Source: JACMJP01 sp046160675 (GTDB taxonomy: Bacteria; Bacteroidota; Bacteroidia; Chitinophagales; BACL12). From it: DNA of 16,024 nucleotides. A program made the translations under genes and the position numbers. The notes below the pieces were generated by a model, which was not told where the DNA came from, did not search any database, and saw nothing but the letters and a program-made list of their open reading frames with translations. The stretch lies in the NCBI GenBank assembly GCA_046160675.1, contig JBJXHH010000245.1:1-16024 (forward strand). Direction: 5' to 3'. Numbering within the stretch: position 1 is the first letter of the stretch; each line of letters starts with the position of its first letter. This document shows, one piece after another, positions 13,344-16,024 of this stretch.

Positions 13344-14975
13344 ATGAAGCTCCTGTTCCTGGCCATTTCTCTCATATTCGGTAAAACTATTTTTTGCCAG
13401 GCTCCTGAAGTTTTATGGCATTATGATATAAATGATATGTCTTTTGGCAATTCTGCCGCAGAAGATATTGACAATGACGGAAAACTCGAAATAGCATTCA
13501 GTACCTATCGTAATGATGGTATGTTGCATGTTTTAAATGCAGAAGATGGTTCGGTTGTTTGGACGCAAAACATTGAAGGATGCGGAGATGTAGCGCCATT
13601 GATACATGATGTTGATAAGGATGGTGACTTTGAGATCATTCTCCCCGGTTCTTGCAACCCCGTAACTTATTGTTTTGATGCAGACACTGGATATATCCAA
13701 TGGGAAACAGAAACGGGCGGCAGCGATTCGCCGCCAACTATTGGAGATATTGATAATGACGGTCAATTGGAAATTCTACATGGGCAATTCAACGGATCAG
13801 TACTATGCATCAATGCAGAAGATGGTTCTGTAAGTTGGGAGTTGGAAATTGATGCATATGCGTCTATTCAAACAGAACCTGCATTACTTGATGTAAATGG
13901 TGATGGGCAGTTGGATTTTGTGGTCGCCACCTGGAGTTATGGGGATAATCATAAGATATTTTGCTTCAATGGGAATACTAGAGAATTGATATGGGAAACT
14001 GATGCCCCCGAAGATCTTATTTATCATGGAGTTGCATACGGCGACCTGGAGAATGATGGAAGTATTGAACTGACAATTGGCGATTACAGCGGCAATTTAT
14101 ATTGTCTTGATAGCGAAAACGGAAATGTTCATTGGGATTATAAATTACCTTCAGGTTCACTTTACATCGGGGCTCCTACGTCACTTGCTGATTTAGACAA
14201 CAACGGTAAACTAGATGTGATATTCTGCGATTATTACCACCTTGCTGCTGTGAATGATGAAGGCGAACTCCTTTGGAATTATTCAATACCCGAATACGCC
14301 ACAGCATTTCGTGGGGCATCCATTGCTGACGTAAATGATGATGCTTTTTTAGATGTAACCTTTGGCACTTCGGCCGGACTCATTATTTCTTTGGATGGGA
14401 TGACAGGAGAAGAAATTCAATCTTATAACCTGGCCGAAGAGTACGGGGCAGATTTTGATATTAACCATGGGTGTTTAATAGCAGACTTTAACGGAGACGG
14501 TACATTGGATGTATTTACAGTTGGAGGCCATGCAGAATATCCTGACATTGAAAACAATTACGGAAGGGCTTATTTAGTAAGTTGGGGACATGGAAACGGG
14601 CCTGATTGGAAAATGTTCAGAAGAGATTACAGAAGGAGTGCATGTGTTTGCAACGACAGTTTACTCACAGATACTGTTTCTGTTGATATAGAAAATGAAA
14701 TTCTCATTTTACAGGGTGAGTTGATCGTTTCTCCAAATCCAATGATCGAAAAAATGAATGTAAGTTTTACTTTGAACGAAAACGCAGCAGTTACCCTTTT
14801 TGTGAAAGATGTTTTAGGAAATGAAGTGTATGTTTCTCAAACAATGAATCTTCCTACTGGCATGCAATATATGACCCTCAACAGAAAACAATTATTTAAT
14901 ACTGCTCCAGGCATTTATTTATTAGAGCTGCATGTTAACAGGCAGATATTTTCACATAGTTTCATGATGAAATAA
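13344..14975 (+). CDS. Secreted beta-propeller protein (FG-GAP/PQQ-like repeats) with T9SS type A sorting domain
   Basis: This 543-residue exported protein has a signal peptide in residues 1-19 (cleavage about FCQ/APE). Residues 20 to about 430 contain eight calcium-loop motifs of the form DxDxDGxLE: DIDNDG, DVDKDG, DIDNDG, DVNGDG, DLENDG, DLDNNG, DVNDDA and DFNGDG. They alternate with PQQ-like strands such as NAEDGSVVW and DSENGNVHW. This is a beta-propeller combining FG-GAP/VCBS and quinoprotein-like features, probably with seven or eight blades. No PQQ-enzyme catalytic residues are recognised, so a binding or structural role is more likely than dehydrogenase activity. The last 80 residues (LIVSPNPMIEKMNVSFTL ... 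LGNEVY ... APGIYLLEL ... FMMK) are the type A C-terminal sorting signal for T9SS. It starts 53 bases after ribE; an imperfect -7 element (TACTTTG, 13315-13321) lies upstream. Confidence 0.9.
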   Translation: MKLLFLAISLIFGKTIFCQAPEVLWHYDINDMSFGNSAAEDIDNDGKLEIAFSTYRNDGMLHVLNAEDGSVVWTQNIEGCGDVAPLIHDVDKDGDFEIILPGSCNPVTYCFDADTGYIQWETETGGSDSPPTIGDIDNDGQLEILHGQFNGSVLCINAEDGSVSWELEIDAYASIQTEPALLDVNGDGQLDFVVATWSYGDNHKIFCFNGNTRELIWETDAPEDLIYHGVAYGDLENDGSIELTIGDYSGNLYCLDSENGNVHWDYKLPSGSLYIGAPTSLADLDNNGKLDVIFCDYYHLAAVNDEGELLWNYSIPEYATAFRGASIADVNDDAFLDVTFGTSAGLIISLDGMTGEEIQSYNLAEEYGADFDINHGCLIADFNGDGTLDVFTVGGHAEYPDIENNYGRAYLVSWGHGNGPDWKMFRRDYRRSACVCNDSLLTDTVSVDIENEILILQGELIVSPNPMIEKMNVSFTLNENAAVTLFVKDVLGNEVYVSQTMNLPTGMQYMTLNRKQLFNTAPGIYLLELHVNRQIFSHSFMMK

Positions 14976-15062
14976 ACTATTTTGTGAAAAATATTAAAGA
15001 TCGGTTATGTACTTCATTTTAAAAGAAAAGCCTGATGTTTGTGAAAACTTAGCCGGTAACAC

Positions 15063-15485
15063 TCATTCCTGTGCTCCGTTATTAACCCAATCAATCATTA
15101 ATTGAATATTGGCTAAATCCCATTGAAGACCATCTTTTGGCATTGGCTCTACACCTTCCACATGTTGTAATGCTTCAATAAGATATCCATTTACTGCTTC
15201 CTCTTTTACTCCCTCATAAGTACTCAGATCAATCCCGCCAGAAAGCGATTGCGGGCTATGGCATGTAGTACCGCAATGTTCATCAATAAGGGGTTTAATA
15301 TTCAACCCATAACTGATGTCAACTGCACTCGGCATTATAGTTATATCACCACTCTCATTCTCCTTAGGTACTTCTGATATAATGACAGTTGGATTGCCTG
15401 CACTTGTTTGAACTTTTGATGCATTGCAGGCTGAAAAAAATGATGGAATTAAAAACATAAAAAAAACAGGAAAATTTTTCACCAT
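15063..15485 (-). CDS. Cytochrome c-like lipoprotein with CX3CH heme motif
   Basis: This 140-residue lipoprotein starts at the ATG at 15485 (MVKNFPVFFMFLIPSFFSAC; lipid cysteine C20). An in-frame GTG at 15554 would add 23 residues ahead of a normal signal peptide and is rejected. After a linker, residues 60-140 resemble small monoheme cytochrome c domains: IKPLIDEHC, then TCHSPQSLSGGIDLSTYEGV, then EPMPKDGLQWD, then IQLMIDWVNNGAQE. H76 would be the proximal heme ligand and M115 a likely distal ligand. The motif itself is C71-GTT-C75-H76, that is CX3CH and not CXXCH, as read directly from the codons. It is probably anchored in the outer or inner membrane, facing the periplasm or the surface. 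The gene is convergent with the propeller gene and divergent from the gene at 15585. Confidence 0.8.
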   Translation of the reverse strand: MVKNFPVFFMFLIPSFFSACNASKVQTSAGNPTVIISEVPKENESGDITIMPSAVDISYGLNIKPLIDEHCGTTCHSPQSLSGGIDLSTYEGVKEEAVNGYLIEALQHVEGVEPMPKDGLQWDLANIQLMIDWVNNGAQE

Positions 15486-15507
15486 ACAATATTTTGTTTT
15501 CAGTTTA

Positions 15508-15515
15508 CAAACATA
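15508..15515 (-). promoter_or_regulatory. -7 box (TATGTTTG) for the cytochrome-like lipoprotein
   Basis: This is a perfect TAnnTTTG match on the minus strand, 22 bases before the ATG at 15485. The -33 region (about 15534-15540) has no TTTG. The position also supports the ATG at 15485 over the GTG at 15554, which lies upstream of this box. Confidence 0.45.
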
Positions 15516-15543
15516 CGAAAAGAAAAATGAAGAATACGGATCA

Positions 15544-15572
15544 TTGGGTTTCACATTTCCTCTTTATCTTTC
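15544..15572 (+). promoter_or_regulatory. Probable promoter for the gene at 15585
   Basis: TTG (15544-15546), 18 bases, then TATCTTTC (15565-15572), which matches TAnnTTTG at seven of eight positions. Transcription would begin about 5-10 bases before the ATG at 15585, so the leader is very short. Confidence 0.4.
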
Positions 15573-15584
15573 AGAAAAAATTTT

Positions 15585-16024
15585 ATGCAGATACTTGCTC
15601 CTGGTTCAAGAGTAAAACATCCTGATCATGGTGTTGGCGTTGTGGTTCATACTCACAAACGTATTTATGAAATTTGTTTCCTCGATAAGGGTATGAAGAA
15701 TGTGCCGAAAGATTATGAAATGGAAATCATTGAAGCGTTGGAAAGTGAATATAGTGTAAGTTTTACCGAGGCCGAAGATGCATTGATAAAAATTTTACAA
15801 GAGTGGAGTGATGTTACTGAAGTGATTCAAATGGGAGAGAAGTGGGAGGGAGGAAATCTGATACTTCAACCTGCTGATAAGAGTTTGCTGGCAAAGGAAG
15901 TACCTGTAGAAACTTTTTTTCATAAAATAGTTATGTTGCGGGACAGGCTTCGGGTACTGGAACAAAAAATAAATGCTCATTCGAAGTTGTCTGATTCAGA
16001 GAAGGTGGAAATGCAACAATATAT
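15585..16024 (+). CDS. Hypothetical protein with SH3/Tudor-like N-terminus (partial, 3' end outside window)
   Basis: An open frame runs from the ATG at 15585 to the window edge, 146 codons without a stop. The N-terminal 50 residues (LAPGSRVKHPDHGVGVVVH, then YEICFLDKGMKNVPKDY) have the G-x-x-V-x-H-x-x-x-G-x-G-x-V pattern of small SH3-like beta-barrels, as found in CarD and in the C-terminal Tudor-like domain of UvrD/PcrA helicases. Such domains contact RNA polymerase or nucleic acid. The rest is charged and helical, with a likely coiled coil near the end (KIVMLRDRLRVLEQKINAH). No signal peptide is present, so it is cytoplasmic. A DNA- or polymerase-associated role is possible but unproven. 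It is divergent from the cytochrome-like lipoprotein, with 99 bases between starts. Confidence 0.75.
   Translation, partial: MQILAPGSRVKHPDHGVGVVVHTHKRIYEICFLDKGMKNVPKDYEMEIIEALESEYSVSFTEAEDALIKILQEWSDVTEVIQMGEKWEGGNLILQPADKSLLAKEVPVETFFHKIVMLRDRLRVLEQKINAHSKLSDSEKVEMQQY

Noticed and set aside
13344..14975. PQQ-dependent dehydrogenase
   Set aside because: Blades are quinoprotein-like, but no PQQ-contact or catalytic residues are recognisable, and the eight calcium loops plus sorting tail fit a binding or structural surface protein.
14976..15062. Bidirectional terminator between the convergent propeller and cytochrome genes
   Set aside because: Expected at a convergent junction, but I see no G+C-rich stem followed by a T run in this 87-bp gap.
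15424..15615. Plus-strand short frame across the 15485-15585 divergent gap
   Set aside because: It overlaps the start of the cytochrome-like lipoprotein and the promoter of the next gene, and its translation is low-complexity and Lys/Phe-rich.
1..16024. CRISPR arrays, transposases, prophage or integron elements
   Set aside because: No regularly spaced repeats, transposase or integrase motifs or terminal inverted repeats were seen on either strand.

Overview
The window (roughly 38-40% G+C by eye) comes from a Bacteroidota bacterium. Three things point there: an LpxC-FabZ fusion, a PorX regulator of the type 9 secretion system (T9SS) together with two T9SS-type cargo proteins, and promoter-like TAnnTTTG -7 boxes in place of Shine-Dalgarno-led genes. 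An environmental Chitinophagales/Sphingobacteriales-like lineage is my best guess, but the genus cannot be read from the sequence. There are no tRNA or rRNA genes, CRISPR arrays, insertion sequences or phage genes. The density is that of ordinary chromosome, and no gap between genes exceeds about 115 bases.

Positions 1-3005 (minus strand) hold a candidate outer-membrane uptake module. In transcription order it has a small exported His/Cys-containing protein ending in an RGPP motif, a TonB-dependent receptor with a carboxypeptidase-like N-terminal domain, and a lipoprotein with an acidic segment after the lipid cysteine (cut by the left edge). The module has a good promoter, an inverted repeat over its -33 element, an 11-bp hairpin before the receptor and a 10-bp-period direct repeat after it. 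A metal ion is the most likely substrate, but this is inference.

Positions 3106-4656 (minus) encode PorX, a REC + PglZ response regulator. It is divergent from a plus-strand lipid A run at 4710-9846: an SAMHD1-like HD phosphohydrolase, lpxD, the lpxC/fabZ fusion, lpxA and an ABC ATPase with unusual switch loops. Several of these genes overlap by ATGA. The 53-bp porX/HD gap holds two opposing -7 boxes and a perfect 10-bp direct repeat with a 22-bp period, and is the best regulatory candidate in the window.

Positions 9962-14975 (plus) encode a 907-residue surface protein with a gliding-motility-type (CHU_C) C-terminus, riboflavin synthase, and a beta-propeller protein with eight calcium-loop motifs and a type A T9SS sorting domain. 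Both large proteins are probably exported by the T9SS that PorX controls.

Positions 15063-16024 hold a minus-strand cytochrome c-like lipoprotein whose heme motif reads CX3CH instead of CXXCH. Divergent from it is a plus-strand protein with an SH3/Tudor-like N-terminus, cut by the right edge.

No wholly new system is obvious. The most promising leads are the RGPP-protein/receptor/lipoprotein module, the porX/HD control region, the switch-loop-deficient ABC ATPase and the CX3CH cytochrome.
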